DNA from: Topomyia yanbarensis
Taxonomy: Eukaryota; Arthropoda; Insecta; Diptera; Culicidae
DNA length: 64,000 bases
Direction: 5' to 3'
NCBI RefSeq assembly: GCF_030247195.1
Contig: NC_080672.1
Coordinates: forward strand, 190,023,471-190,087,470
Shown: positions 21,764-34,785 of the stretch, one piece after another
Numbering within the stretch: position 1 is the stretch's first letter
How the letters are laid out: each line of letters begins with the position of its first letter
Program-made: the position numbers and the translations under genes
The notes under the pieces: model-generated
Told to the model about the DNA's origin: nothing
Seen by the model: only the letters and a program-made list of their open reading frames with translations
The model's database searches: none

Positions 21764-22372
21764 TACAATCATAAATAGTACCCTTAATAAAGTTACTCCA
21801 ATTTAACCGTTACACAAGGTTGCAAAAGACAAATATTTTTGAAATGTTGAATAAAAAAATGTTTCTAGAAATGGTATTAACCCCTTAAGAAAAATGAAGG
21901 TGCTGGCTGATTTATAGGTAGGTATAATCAAACTTCATGGAACTCAGCTGAAGATCCCTAATCACAGAAACATCAACGATAGCTAAAAAATACTTTTGTT
22001 CACCATTTTTCAGTTTGTGACCATGGTGCGGCGTCTCACCCGCAATGACCTTTTTTTAAATGTTCATGGAAATTTGATGAATTTTTTTTCATAAAAAAAA
22101 ACATTTCACAGTATTTTAGAAACTTGTAGCAATAGATAAAAATGATTTCATCATATATTGAATGGTTTATTCTGATGCAGAATTTATTTTAAGAATGTGC
22201 AACATCTCTCCCCAAATTACCCTAACAGTTAATCCACAAAGGAACTTCACAAAAAAGCGAATGGGATTATTCAAAAACGAGGTACAGGTGCAGTATACTT
22301 TTTCGGATTTACTAAGGATTTAAAGAAATTCGAAAACAATGCTGTAGATATAAAAGTATTAACCAAACTTAC
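21764..22372. other. intron sequence downstream of the fat facets-like exon
   Basis: AT-rich, no coding similarity. The donor GTAAGT of the exon occupies 22372-22367 on the minus strand. The next exon toward the catalytic domain is not visible anywhere to the left in this window. Confidence 0.6.
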
Positions 22373-25300
22373 CGTTATTAAGTCACTTCTTAGTGATTTT
22401 ACTTCTGGGCTAAGATAACACATTAGTTCTTTTGTTAGACACAGGTGGCCTTCCAGAAGGTCATCGTGTACTCCAGTTCCGCCAGTTGACTTTACACTGT
22501 CGCGAATAGCACGTAACCAATCTATTTCTTGTATCAATAATTCTTCGCATATGGGCAATGGCCAACTATATGAACATCCATAACTAAGTATTCGGCAAAA
22601 CAATTGAAAGTAGTCAGCGCAAGTTTCCTGATGCTGGGGAATCACTGTACGTAAAAGTTTAATCAACAGTTTTACCATAAATAGGAATGGTCGTCTATCC
22701 GATGCGCAGTAAGTACTAATGAGAAAAAGTTGTTCGTATGCAGTTTGCCGTATATGACGCGAAGGATTTGTGAGAACCAGAGACTGTATGAAAATCGACC
22801 AGGTATTATCGCGACTAAGTGTTTCGTATGCACTATAATGTAGAACTAATGCAATGCAGAGCACCTCAAGAGCTTCTTTACAGACAGCGTAATCAGCCAA
22901 TTCCGGAGCAGTTATATTCTGGCTGAAGTCAACTGATGATCCAATGTATTCCAAGTTATTGCCTGAAGCGGCCCAAGCAAGATTTACAATTGCTTTGATA
23001 GTAGACATGTCTGGCAAACTCCAATGTAGCGTTGATTGAAATAGGTTACGGTACCTGTCGCCTTCTGCACTAGGCGTTAACATTTCATCAGCGATATTCT
23101 GTGCCAGCTTGACTGCCATGGATCTGATTGTCAATTCAGAATTTCCAGGAATTGCTTGTATAACTTGTTTTATTATCTCGACCTGCGAGCGATCGGTATC
23201 AGGGTGAAAATTTTTAGGATCATTGCCAACTTTGCTAAGTATGCAGCCAGCAATATAGAGGAAAAATTTCACTATTTTGAGCACACAGTGGAAGGCTGCA
23301 CGTTTCGTGTGCATGTCAGCAGTAGGCAAAAAGTTGTTTTTCGTCAATAGATCCAGAATGAAATGAGATGCACCGCAATGCAACCAGCGCGATTGAAGAT
23401 TGAGTGTCGCCTCACTACCAGGATCTAGCGCTGGTATGAGCATTGCGTGGATTACTTCAAGATTGTATAGAACACGTGCTGGGCTTGGATCAATAAAGAG
23501 CGCTTCTGGAGTGCGAGTGCTACTATTATTGTCTACCAATGAGTTGGTTGTTTTCTCCGAATTGTTGAAATTACACATCGCATGTATGTTCGCGACTGTC
23601 TGTCTATCTAATGGCAAAAGATGCAAAAGGAAAACACAACTGTCTCTTAACAAACCGTGCTGAAGATCACTTCCAAGCTGATAGATTTTTAGAAGGAAAT
23701 CCATGTATGCTGGCTTCTGAGAAATAATCACACCTGGCAGCATATCCTCGGACTCGGACCTTAGCATGTCCAGGCAAGGTCTCGGAGGTGAACTAGAACT
23801 GCTGTCACTTGAGCTGTCGGGAGAGCTAGCTAAACCAGATCCACTCGGTGTGAGCTTTACCGTAATTAAAGTTTTGTCGCGAATGTTGTAATTAGACAAT
23901 GGATGGCGATCGTCGATTATCTCAATTGGTTCCCCATTGCAATTGTACAAATCAATTTTCAAATTATTTATGGTAGCTTTAATTCGCTTCAACAGATTAC
24001 GTTTGAAAGAGAATATCGTTTCGTTGTTGTGTGTAATCACTTCCAAATCTTCTAGTTGTCGTCCTGGATTTTGAAAACGTATGTATAGATTTATGTGTTT
24101 TCCACGCGACGCTCGACTTAAAGGTAGCAGCGTTCGTTCACCTGTATAGTTTCTATCACATTCTTTTATGTATTCTTGAAGTGTTTTCACTACACGACAC
24201 ATCTTTTCTGCCGTGTGCAGTCTTGTACTACTAATATCATCATCTACAAGTTTTGAATTTTCTTCAATTACACCAGTCAACACCTTTACAGTCTCGTAGT
24301 AGTTTTGTAGCCTATCACAGCATTCACTGATAAAGTTTTCATGGAAATCGTTCAAATTGGCCTGCAATCTTGGCCCAAGAGCAGTAGACACTTCCTTGAG
24401 TAAGTCTATTGCCTTAAAAGCGATATCCTCCTCAGCATCAGTAATCACCCGCCAGAGATAATCTTTGCCAATTAAATCCTCATTATCGAGCACGTAACCA
24501 CGCTGTTTTCCTTTCAGGCGTTCCTCTTTTGAGTTCACCGCTTTAAAGAAACGCTCGAAGCACTTTATACCACTTTCCGTTAGTAAGGTCGGGTCCAATT
24601 TCAGTAAATTGTTCTCAAAAAAATCTTTGTTGATTCCAGGATCTAGGTCCGGTTCATCGCCCATTAGCTTACCAAACCAACGAAAACATTCTTCACGGTC
24701 ACTTGGAAAAGCTGCATTAACCGCCAAGCATTGCCAGATCTGCTTTGCCTGTTCGGCACAGAGCCATAGCTGACCGTCTTTTAGTAGAAATTTTAAAAAC
24801 TCAAGTCGTTCTTGTATTTGCTGTGGATGTGGGTACCGTTTGTCTAGTATCAGATTCATAGGGTTCAATGTTGGATTCTGCTTAACTTGTACTCTTACTT
24901 TATCCATATATTTAGTCAAACTAGTTGTTACTAGTATTACTAGTGTATGCTCATTTTGTAGCCTGTCGATTACTTGCTGCCTGGTTAACATTTGGTGCAC
25001 CCTTGGTGTATGACTCGATGTTGTTTCATACAGTGTGCATATCTCACGAATAAGACGCAAGGCGGAAAGTGCCCATTCGTCCCCAGCTTTGAGTTCTTCG
25101 ACGCATTTATCTAGCCACATTGTTTTCTGAGCATCTCTTTCTTGTGAGCAACTATAATCAAGAATTTTTACGTGGGAAGCCAGAGCTTGGTCTAGTACTT
25201 CGGGAGGAATATCTGCACTATGTGCCAATGTCCAGAACAGTTTAAGAACTTTTTGCGCCATTACACCGTTCTTGTCATCTTCTGCCAGCCGACGATTTAG

Positions 25301-25606
25301 TTCTAGTAACCTTTCTCTTTGTTTTTTGTTAGCTGATTTCATGCTTGCCTGGAAACATTTAAACAAGTGATCCAATTGTTCCGCATTGAAATCCCAGGCA
25401 AGCTTGGCTAGGAGGTCGTGTACATTTTTAACTATTGCCTCGTGCTTTCCAGCCTGAGCACGCCACACCGCATCCAAATCGTCAAACGTGAGTTCTTTTT
25501 CTTTAATAAGAAAACGGAGTATTTTCTCCAACTTCTCGACATACTGTGGTTGGTGGAGTGAATCTCTCAGAACTATTCCTAGAACATCATTGTCTCGAAT
25601 CCATTT
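22373..25606 (-). CDS. faf: fat facets / USP9X-like deubiquitinase, one large internal exon
   Basis: A 1078-codon exon from a very large ubiquitin-specific protease, which in the family removes ubiquitin from substrates in endocytosis and development. Acceptor TTTACTCTTATTTCAG ends at 25607 and donor G|GTAAGT starts at 22372; both ends are phase 0. Near the start, LRDSLHQPQYVEKLEKI and AGKHEAIVKNVHDLLAKLAW are characteristic of USP9X/FAF. A ubiquitin-like domain lies around residues 505-595 (from the acceptor), followed by a Ser/Pro-rich linker, then helical armadillo-like sequence to EVKSLRSDLIT. The exon covers only the non-catalytic N-terminal half. The Cys and His boxes of the USP domain and the first exons are outside what I can find. 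There are no internal stops, so it looks functional. The gene symbol is by homology. Confidence 0.93.
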
Positions 25607-26016
25607 CTGAAATAAGAGTAAACGTAGCATAATGTAAGAATCGGATCAGTTTAGAGTTATTAAATGCTGTGATACGCACAGCATAAAATATCTATACTGC
25701 CGTGATCCGCATAACAGTCCCATTTGCTATGGGTTTCCTATGCAGGTGGGACTGTTATGCGTATCACGGCAGTATAGTAATGGGACTGTTATGCGTATCA
25801 CACAATCTAAAAGAAAGAGTTTCGTAGTATTTTGCTTAAATCACCATTTTTCAAACAGCCTATTTGAAACACATATCATGAAGATATAGTAGTTGAAACA
25901 ACATAAAAGCTTTACAAAAATGTTCAGTCAGCCTACAACCCCTCATTTACTATAATAAATAAACCATCATTGTTAGAATAAATATAAACCGTCAATGTCA
26001 GAATAGTAAAATTAAA
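25607..26016. other. upstream intron flank with a short palindromic repeat
   Basis: Contains the polypyrimidine tract and acceptor of the exon, then a small inverted repeat (separate entry). Nothing else is recognised. Confidence 0.6.
25692..25777. repeat. 86-bp near-perfect inverted repeat
   Basis: Arms of about 31 bp (CTATACTGCCGTGAT... / ...ATCACGGCAGTATAG) with one mismatch and a ~22-nt spacer. A further partial copy, ACTGTTATGCGTATCAC, follows at 25784-25800. Probably a tiny MITE or foldback remnant. Confidence 0.8.
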
Positions 26017-26036
26017 CATAAACCACCAATGTCAGA

Positions 26037-28540
26037 TTTTTTTTATCCCTTTGTGGGCAGCTAGGGCCGAGGATGGTGGCTAGCGGGTTTCATACATCCT
26101 TGACCTGACGGACAAAGCTATGGTGCCTTGAACACAGGCAACGCAGATCCAAGGCCATCATTGAAATGATAAGTTCTGCGTTTGAGATGTACTTCCCCCG
26201 GTTGCCAGACGAATACCTGTAATTATTACTTGTTGCATTGTATGTATGAATCTAATGTTCAGTCCTGGGTGGTGTATGCGTGAAAGGTGTGGTTTTTAGC
26301 GTTCGGGTCCAGGAGTGCATATCTGTCTGGGTTAGCGTGGGCGTTTACTAATTGTGTAATAGTGTGATCGCTAAAGGCTCGAGCATATGAATGCCAGCGT
26401 GTCTCCAACTTTGCGTGCATAAATCCGGTTTTAGATCCGTGTTGCCATTCGCACATTCACGTGTATTCTCGAACGATCGCGCGCGGACCGTGAATCTAAT
26501 AATTAATTTTCAGTGCATGGTAGAGAAACGTGTTGTCTAGTGAATATGAGCATCATTCCCGATCGGTCCAACTGAAGGCATGAGTCTAGGCTGATCGAGA
26601 GTAGAGAATTCCGAACGTAGCCGGTCTATGATCGCGCGAGTGGTGGGTTAATGCTTGAGACCGCGGTTGTAAAGTTATAGGTGCTGAAAAGTTCACTTAA
26701 GTAAAGGGGTGTTGGCGAAATTGCGAGCGTAGGTGTGTGTGGATGATTGAAATTGTAATGTAAGTTCGCGTTTTTGACCAGGTTTGTGTTATCGCAAAAG
26801 TTAGGGGCGTTTGCACGTTTTGGATGTGAATGTATATGGGAGGATATGCAATTGACTGTGCTAGTGAATATCAGTATGAACCCAACTCAAGATACAGTAA
26901 TAAAAGGAAAAATAACATGCCGAATGCTTCTTTTTTTAGGTCAATAACCGTGCATTGAAGAATGCTCAAAAACTCTGAACTAGGCCCCGTCGAGTCCAGT
27001 CTGTCCGTCTCGTCCTGTCGTGTCTGGGGTTTCCAGGTTACATGCATTTACCAGATGAGACTAGCTTATGTCAGCTTACTTGTGCACTGGTTTCGTAGAA
27101 TCGAGGCGATCATCGAAATGATAGATCCTACGAGTGAATGCACTTGGCCCAGTCACCTGTCAAGCATTTGTGTATTTGTGTGTGTTGAGATATGTGTGGA
27201 GCCTGTAAATAATATTTTAATACGAATATTTTATACTTCAAAACAAGAAATGTGTAATATACTACTTGCAGTTTGTTGATCGTTCCTACTTATCTGATAC
27301 CATCGAGTATGAGAATACATATTCCATTGTTCTAAAACCTGGCGACGTCCGATGGCAGAGAAGAATCATTGTTGGCAGCAATGTTGCTCTTCTTGGATGT
27401 ATGAGCTCAAAAAGGTCATCACAAGAAAATAACGCATGAGACCGAAAATAAATAAAAAAAATAAAATAAAGGGAAGAGTTAGTATTGTTATTGAGTATTA
27501 ATAATATGACGATTTTTCGAGAGTTGTCCTACTGGAACTGTAGAGGTTAATTAAGGCATGGACCTAGACTTCTGGAATCGGGGATAGAGACTTCCGGACG
27601 CGAACGATTCATGAATGCGCGAGTGCGGGGGACTGTAGGTTCACGCTTGAGACTGCGTTTGAGTGATTACAAGTGCCGAGACGTTCATATTATCACCGGG
27701 ATGTTATAATGTCTGGAAGAGCGCGAGTATAGGTTGCGTGGATGGTCGCGAAGGGCTCAAGCATTTTGTTATTTTTTTTGTCGCGTGTATGTGACTTTGC
27801 ATTCGATTTTTATGTAGTTTCGCGCAAACACGGGCATTTGGAGGTTCACTCTCGAGACCGGGATTGTTAATTTATAAGTGCTAAACCATTCACTAAGTCA
27901 CCAGGGTGTTATACTTTTTACGAGATCGTGGGTGTAGTCGTGCGTGGATGATCGAGAAGGACTCCAGCGTTTGTATGTGGACGTTTTTGTCGCGTGTGCT
28001 AGTATGTAACTTCGCGTGGACACATTATTTTTATAAGCGTGTGGCCATTCGCATGTTCGCGTATTCTTCAACGATCGCACATGGACGTCTTGTCTAGTTT
28101 TTATTTCTATTGGTCCAACTAAAGGCATGAATTTGGGCTGCTATGATCAAGGGCGGAGACTTCCGGACGTGACCGATTCATGATTGCGCGAGCTTAGGTT
28201 CTTAGGTTCCAACGTTCACCTAATCAATCGGGGTGTTTGAATATTGGCGAGATCGCGGGCGTTCGTACTTGTGACCAGGTTTGTGTTATCGCGTAGGCCA
28301 CGTTTGTACGTTTGGAATGAGGTGCCTGCAGAGAGCATTGGGCCCTAAACCCACATTGTATATTATTTGACCATGGCAGTGGATAATAAAGGTCGCCAAG
28401 TTAAGTACTAAAATTGATCACAATGTAGCTTAACTAAAAAGAAAATAATCGTATCCCAAGTTTATGTGATATAATCACTGTAATACTGCTTTGGTGGAAA
28501 AGCCCCCGGACCACATCAAGGTACAGTATCATGCCGAGGG
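26037..28540 (-). mobile_element. poly(A)-tailed retroposon, copy 2, 20-bp TSD
   Basis: Flanked by an identical 20-bp duplication at 26017-26036 and 28541-28560. Its T-run (3' end, minus strand) starts at 26037 and its 5' end is at 28540. The first ~200 bp (28339-28540) match 7346-7553 almost exactly, so both copies share one defined 5' end. The interior holds the same degenerate ~430-bp units (26240-26760 and 27540-28300) and an internal CGAGAGTTGTCC (about 27519) that marks the 3' end of copy 1. The extra 1.5 kb beyond includes two related blocks (26130-26220 and 27090-27170). No ORF. Confidence 0.7.
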
Positions 28541-28560
28541 CATAAACCACCAATGTCAGA

Positions 28561-28844
28561 ATTCAAACAAAAATCATGTAATTTTAGAGCATAGCAATTG
28601 CTATTGGGTCGACTGCTACATTATTGTTACTGAGCTTCAGTATGTTTTGAACGGTGTCGCTGCCGCTTTCGAGATCCACTTCAGGAGAAATAAAATTAAA
28701 CCTATATTTTTATCAATCTTTAAATGTAACTTGCTTTTTTATATTTTATTTTGTATTTGATTATATTGTTTAGTTTGCATTAAATTTCTAATTCAATATA
28801 GGTATTTAGTGTTCAGCTACAAGTGGTGACATTTCATCACTATT
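28561..28844. other. no feature recognised
   Basis: AT-rich spacer between the retroposon and the MITE. Confidence 0.5.
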
Positions 28845-29576
28845 CGTCGCTGTTGTGCTATCTTATGACAAACGCCATTTTGGGGTAAACTGATTTAGAC
28901 ATATCATCCCACTTGTCTAAAAAATTTGTACAAAGTGGCGTTTCAGAATTTTGATATTCTACTTGGTTACTGTGATATAGCGAGAAACGCTCTGAAAAAT
29001 CCTTATTATTTTGCTTTGAATGACTGTATCTGGGATTAGCTCAAGTTATCTTGAGGTATAAGATGTTTCTATACGTAAAACTATCTGGGAAATACAATGG
29101 CATAATCATTTTCAAAACAAAAATACACGAATTGTGAGAAAACTACAGTTTAAGTATTAAACTGGAAATATAGCATACTTGGTAACACTGTAACCAAAAA
29201 TAACTATTTTTTCTAGATTCCTTGACTCATTTCCCTTCAAAATGTATCCTACCGATTGTTTATGGACCAAATTAAGCTAAAGATATGAATAAAAGTTAAT
29301 AATTGATGTTTTTTCTATGGAAAATTTTCCATGCACGATTATGATACGCCATACTACACGTGTGAGTGCGACTTTTGTTTACATTTATAATAAAAACTCG
29401 CAACATAGTCAACCGATCTTTGAGAGATTAATGTAGAATAGATAGAAGCATCAACTGTCTTCTTTGAATTGTTTATACCATTTATAAGTTTCAAGATACT
29501 CAATTTCAAACTTTCAAAATCGTTTTTCTCGAAATGTGCTAAATGGCGCTTGTCATAAGATAGCACAACAGCGACG
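28845..29576. mobile_element. MITE with 36-bp TIRs
   Basis: Terminal inverted repeats at 28845-28880 and 29541-29576 (CGTCGCTGTTGTGC...) differ at one position. The flanking 4-mer TATT on both sides is a likely target duplication. At 732 bp with no transposase it is non-autonomous. A 70-residue minus-strand frame at 29354-29566 overlaps a TIR and has no recognisable domain. Superfamily not determined. Confidence 0.75.
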
Positions 29577-29642
29577 TATTGTTTACAGGACTCGACTAAT
29601 TATTATTAAGATATAATGTGCTTTCGCTGTTACGTAATTTTT

Positions 29643-30032
29643 CAGGTATCTGCTACGCCGCCATGATTTCTATGCCAACATCTAAAACGTCGCGTTAGGG
29701 TCGATCCACAACAAACAGAATCAATTTCATTCGACACAATTTTGTGATAGTCGAGTTCGTTTCATTTGTTGGTGCACCATGGTGTAAAGTTTTTGTTATT
29801 CAGCGACATGTCCATAACAAAACATTTCTTCATTTAGCTATCCAATATTTTCGCTTTTCAACAAATGTCTAAAAATTGCGTCATGCCGTACGGTATCTGA
29901 CTAGTGAAAATCGAGCTTCGCTCAAAACAAGCAAAACAATTTAAACTGTCAGTGGGGCCCATAATTTCTGTGCCCGCTGAGATGTTGACTTATGTCAGAT
30001 CAATACAAATGAGATAGGGGTGCCATATACGT
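29643..30032 (-). repeat. dispersed repeat, inverted partner of 8263-8625
   Basis: Reverse-complement relative of 8263-8625 with several indels. One is a 'gagcgaagctcga' insert near 29910. Confidence 0.75.
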
Positions 30033-30068
30033 CTAATTTTTGCAGTAGGAAGCTTTAAGCCTACTAAC

Positions 30069-30510
30069 TTATAAACTATAAAGAGAGCTAATCGTTGCAA
30101 TTGTTGATTGCAACGATTTTTGTTGGAAATTGCTTATAATACTGTTCGTCATAATTTCTAATGCTTTTATGTTTGCGAGTCTGTGCAATTCGTTTGTGCC
30201 AAACCATGGAGGACGCTTCAAAATTATATTCAGAATTTTGTTCTGAATCCTTTGAGGCGTTTTCTGCCTAGAAGCACAACAACTTGCCCAAATTGGTAAT
30301 ACACATAGCATCACTGGACTAAATATTTGTTCATAAATTAATAGTTTGTTCTTTGGGCATAGTCAAGAATTTCTGTTTATAAGAGGGTATAAGCACTTTA
30401 TATATTTGCTTTGCATTTTGCTTGGATTCCTTAAATTTGATTCTTAAAAGTAAGTTTTTATCGTAAATCAAACCCAAATATTTAACTTGATCTAACCTCG
30501 TTAAATTCAA
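30069..30510 (-). pseudogene. Jockey-clade non-LTR retrotransposon, C-terminal ORF2 fragment
   Basis: On the minus strand the region translates to the RT thumb signature QVKYLGLIYDKNLLLRIKF (about 30490-30420). After stops comes the C-terminal block IWASCCASRQKTPQRIQNKI (30296-30237 region) with LRRPPWF-like sequence, typical of Jockey/CR1-type ORF2 ends. It is truncated at the 5' side and contains in-frame stops; dead copy. Confidence 0.75.
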
Positions 30511-31070
30511 ACCATTAAATTTATTATATGGTTATTATTTGGTTAGGGAGAAAAAGACCTCGGCTTATGCGAAATCACTATCAATTGCGTTTTGCCGCAT
30601 TAGTGGAAATTTTCCATTTTTTAGGTACATTTTCATGCTTTGTTGCAGTTGACTGCAGATAATTCGAAGGCTTCTTACCTGTAGTAGATCAGTATCTTTT
30701 TACAGCATGCGGATAGGTAAAACTATTATATAGGATTGGTACGACGCTTGACCTTGATTGATGCCTGCTTTAACGGTAGCTTAGCTTATTAGATTTACAA
30801 TACTAAGATACTTGTAAGGTACAATTATTAGGATATTTTTAATCTTTGACAGCATCTACAATCATTTGTCACTATACTAGCTCTCAGCCATCAACCTTAT
30901 CACAATCGATTTTGGTTGATAAGGCGAGGGAAATTATAAACGATCATGATAACCGATTCAATATATGCGCAGTAGTCAAGTCGGCCTACGGTAGCTAGTA
31001 ATGGCAATATAATGTTAGCTAGGTAACAGTAGCGGTAGTCGTTTCTCTAAGTTCAGTATTAAAACAAAAC
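30511..31070. other. no feature recognised
   Basis: AT-rich sequence without coding similarity or clear repeats. Confidence 0.5.
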
Positions 31071-31116
31071 AATTTATCTTACTTACAAAACAAACGTTTT
31101 GTAAGTAAGATAAATT
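31071..31116. repeat. perfect hairpin, 21-bp arms, 4-nt loop
   Basis: Arms 31071-31091 and 31096-31116 (AATTTATCTTACTTAC... and its exact complement). Could be a template-switch footprint or a cruciform-prone site. Confidence 0.85.
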
Positions 31117-31139
31117 TAAATTTTTTGGATAATACATAG

Positions 31140-31340
31140 AAATAGAGCATGAGATCAATAAAGGTTGGTTGTTCGTCAAACCGTAATGAAAATTCGTTTC
31201 TGTGAACCGGACGAGGAAGCCGGTCAATTGGAACCTGCGGACGATATAAATGGAGATTGAAATTAATTCATCTTGATCCGTTGAAACCGACCCCCACATA
31301 AAATGGTGCCGTGACCAGGATTGTGGATCAAGCGAAACAT
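31140..31340 (+). mobile_element. LTR 3' end with primer-binding-like sequence (BEL/Pao type)
   Basis: AATAAA at 31157-31162 is followed about 140 bp later by TGGTGCCGTGACCAGGA at 31304-31320, a sequence commonly found directly inside BEL/Pao 5' LTRs. The 5' boundary of the LTR and a target duplication were not found. Confidence 0.45.
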
Positions 31341-31343
31341 ACT

Positions 31344-31530
31344 ATCAGCCCCTTGGCTAATTTTTGGTTGACAAAATAAGAACAATAACAAAACATATTT
31401 GTTTATTTCTTTTCAATAAACCGAAGTTGTAATAATGTTCTTCTTCAATCCCAAGAAATAACCTTAGAAACCCTGTCTGGTTGACAAAATTAGGTAAAAA
31501 AAACTGATAAAATCGGGGGCTGATAAAAAC
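31344..31530. repeat. possible small MITE
   Basis: Starts ATCAGCCCC and ends GGGGGCTGAT with internal 'ttgacaaaat' motifs. A related fragment ('cccattttgtcagcc') lies at 49499-49514. TIRs are short and no target duplication is certain. Confidence 0.35.
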
Positions 31531-31639
31531 GGATCTTCTATTTATTATCGGAGAAGGAATTTAACGAAAATTCTGATCCCGCGAGATCTAGTTACATGAT
31601 ACATAGGATTTGGATTGCTGTTATAGGAACTAGAATAAT

Positions 31640-32468
31640 TACTTAGCGAAAATCGCCATTGTCGCGGTTTCTTCATTGTTCAATTGGCGTGGGTACGCCA
31701 CGCAGATCTTTTCATCTATCTATATTCAAGCATTGCAACAGCATTGCCTATTTAGACAGGCACTCGGGTGAGTACCTGTCCAATAAACTCTATTATCATA
31801 TTTTTGGTGCTCCTGGGTCTTTTCTTTCCTTTTGAATCTAAGACAACGCAACGAAACTACAGTCACTGGCGTAGAGCACACTAATCCTCCGGAAACCCTC
31901 GATGATTACGGCCACGGAGATCAAAAGCGAGATCAACGAAGTTCGTAATTCAACTACCGGAGTTCAGGGAGCGTCAAAATATTTCAAGGCCCTGTCTCAA
32001 ACAGGTACCAGGTCAGTACCTGTCCAGTTAATCTACCGGTTGCTAGAGGATGCTTCCTGTGCCTTTCGGTTCCAGATTTAACTTGCTTTCTTGGACCGCT
32101 GAAAATTCTATATGGCGGACAAAAAATTGAAAGAGAAACTACGCAAACGGGACCAGCTATTTGCATCAGTGAACCGTCACGCGACGTTTCTGGCGGAGTA
32201 CAATGGCGGAGTGTTGAACGAGGTGAAACTCAGGTTCGACAAGCTAAATAAAAAATGGGAGGAATATGAAGAGCTACAGGATGTGATTGAGTCATTAGAC
32301 GAGGCTGCAGAGAAGGAAGAGGACAATGCCAGTGCTAGGACAGCTTTCTAGAAACTGTTTTTCAAGACAAGTGCCGGCTTCAGGAACTTTTGGAAACGTC
32401 CGCGAGCGCCCCTGTTGATCTTGACCTTTCGATAGTAAGAGCAACAGCTGGATTGGTATTCGAATGAT
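31640..32468 (+). mobile_element. BEL/Pao element: LTR end, leader and truncated gag
   Basis: An LTR end with AATAAA (31782-31787) is followed by TTGGTGCTCCTGGG at 31804, a primer-binding-type sequence, then an untranslated leader and a gag start at 32112. The motif 'agtacctgtcca' occurs at 31771 and again in the leader at 32014. The element stops abruptly about 60 bp before the (TA)n tract at 32526, so all of pol is missing. Confidence 0.65.
32112..32468 (+). pseudogene. BEL/Pao gag N-terminus, frameshifted
   Basis: The first frame (32112-32351) encodes 79 residues with the helical, charged pattern of BEL/Pao gag N-termini: RKRDQLFASVNRHATFLAEY, then LRFDKLNKKWEEYEELQDVI. It meets TAG, but a +1 frame starting near 32350 continues the same domain ([16 protein letters not shown] and onward) to a stop at about 32468. 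A single frameshift therefore breaks the gene. In the family, gag forms the particle that packages element RNA. Confidence 0.7.
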
Positions 32469-32525
32469 TATTTATTAAAAAGGCACAGGCATGCACTTTT
32501 TGGATTTTTGGAACTACAGTCACTA

Positions 32526-33839
<1,314 letters not shown>

Positions 33840-34339
33840 NNNNNNNNNNNNNNNNNNNNNNNNNNNNNNNNNNNNNNNNNNNNNNNNNNNNNNNNNNNNN
33901 NNNNNNNNNNNNNNNNNNNNNNNNNNNNNNNNNNNNNNNNNNNNNNNNNNNNNNNNNNNNNNNNNNNNNNNNNNNNNNNNNNNNNNNNNNNNNNNNNNNN
34001 NNNNNNNNNNNNNNNNNNNNNNNNNNNNNNNNNNNNNNNNNNNNNNNNNNNNNNNNNNNNNNNNNNNNNNNNNNNNNNNNNNNNNNNNNNNNNNNNNNNN
34101 NNNNNNNNNNNNNNNNNNNNNNNNNNNNNNNNNNNNNNNNNNNNNNNNNNNNNNNNNNNNNNNNNNNNNNNNNNNNNNNNNNNNNNNNNNNNNNNNNNNN
34201 NNNNNNNNNNNNNNNNNNNNNNNNNNNNNNNNNNNNNNNNNNNNNNNNNNNNNNNNNNNNNNNNNNNNNNNNNNNNNNNNNNNNNNNNNNNNNNNNNNNN
34301 NNNNNNNNNNNNNNNNNNNNNNNNNNNNNNNNNNNNNNN
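33840..34339. other. assembly gap (500 N)
   Basis: Exactly 500 N, a conventional placeholder, so true distance is unknown. It lies between a minisatellite and a satellite and is probably an array collapse. Confidence 0.99.
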
Positions 34340-34428
34340 AAGGTGAGAAATATAACACCATGTGCATGTGATTTCAAGAAATTTTCATGACAAGCCAAAG
34401 ACAAGACAAAGACAAGACAGAGACAAGA
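34340..34428 (+). repeat. last minisatellite unit and transition to satellite
   Basis: Ends of a minisatellite unit ('tgatttcaagaaattttcatgacaag') pass directly into 'ccaaagacaagac', the satellite motif. The satellite may have been seeded from the unit's terminal GACAAG. Confidence 0.6.
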
Positions 34429-34785
34429 CAAAGACAAAGACAAAGACAAAGACAAAGACAAAGACAAAGACAAAGACAAAGACAAAGACAAAGACAAAGA
34501 CAAAGACAAAGACAAAGACAAAGACAAAGACAAAGACAAAGACAAAGACAAAGACAAAGACAAAGACAAAGACAAAGACAAAGACAAAGACAAAGACAAA
34601 GACAAAGACAAAGACAAAGACAAAGACAAAGACAAAGACAAAGACAAAGACAAAGACAAAGACAAAGACAAAGACAAAGACAAAGACAAAGACAAAGACA
34701 AAGACAAAGACAAAGACAAAGACAAAGACAAAGACAAAGACAAAGACAAAGACAAAGACAAAGACAAAGACAAAGACAAAGACAA
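34429..34785 (+). repeat. (GACAAA)n hexamer satellite
   Basis: About 59 near-perfect copies of the 6-bp repeat, directly followed by the 11-bp satellite. Confidence 0.95.

Noticed and set aside
21519..21778. Overlapping open frames rich in Pro/Phe or Gly/Lys
   Set aside because: Artefacts of the TTCCGGGAA minisatellite.
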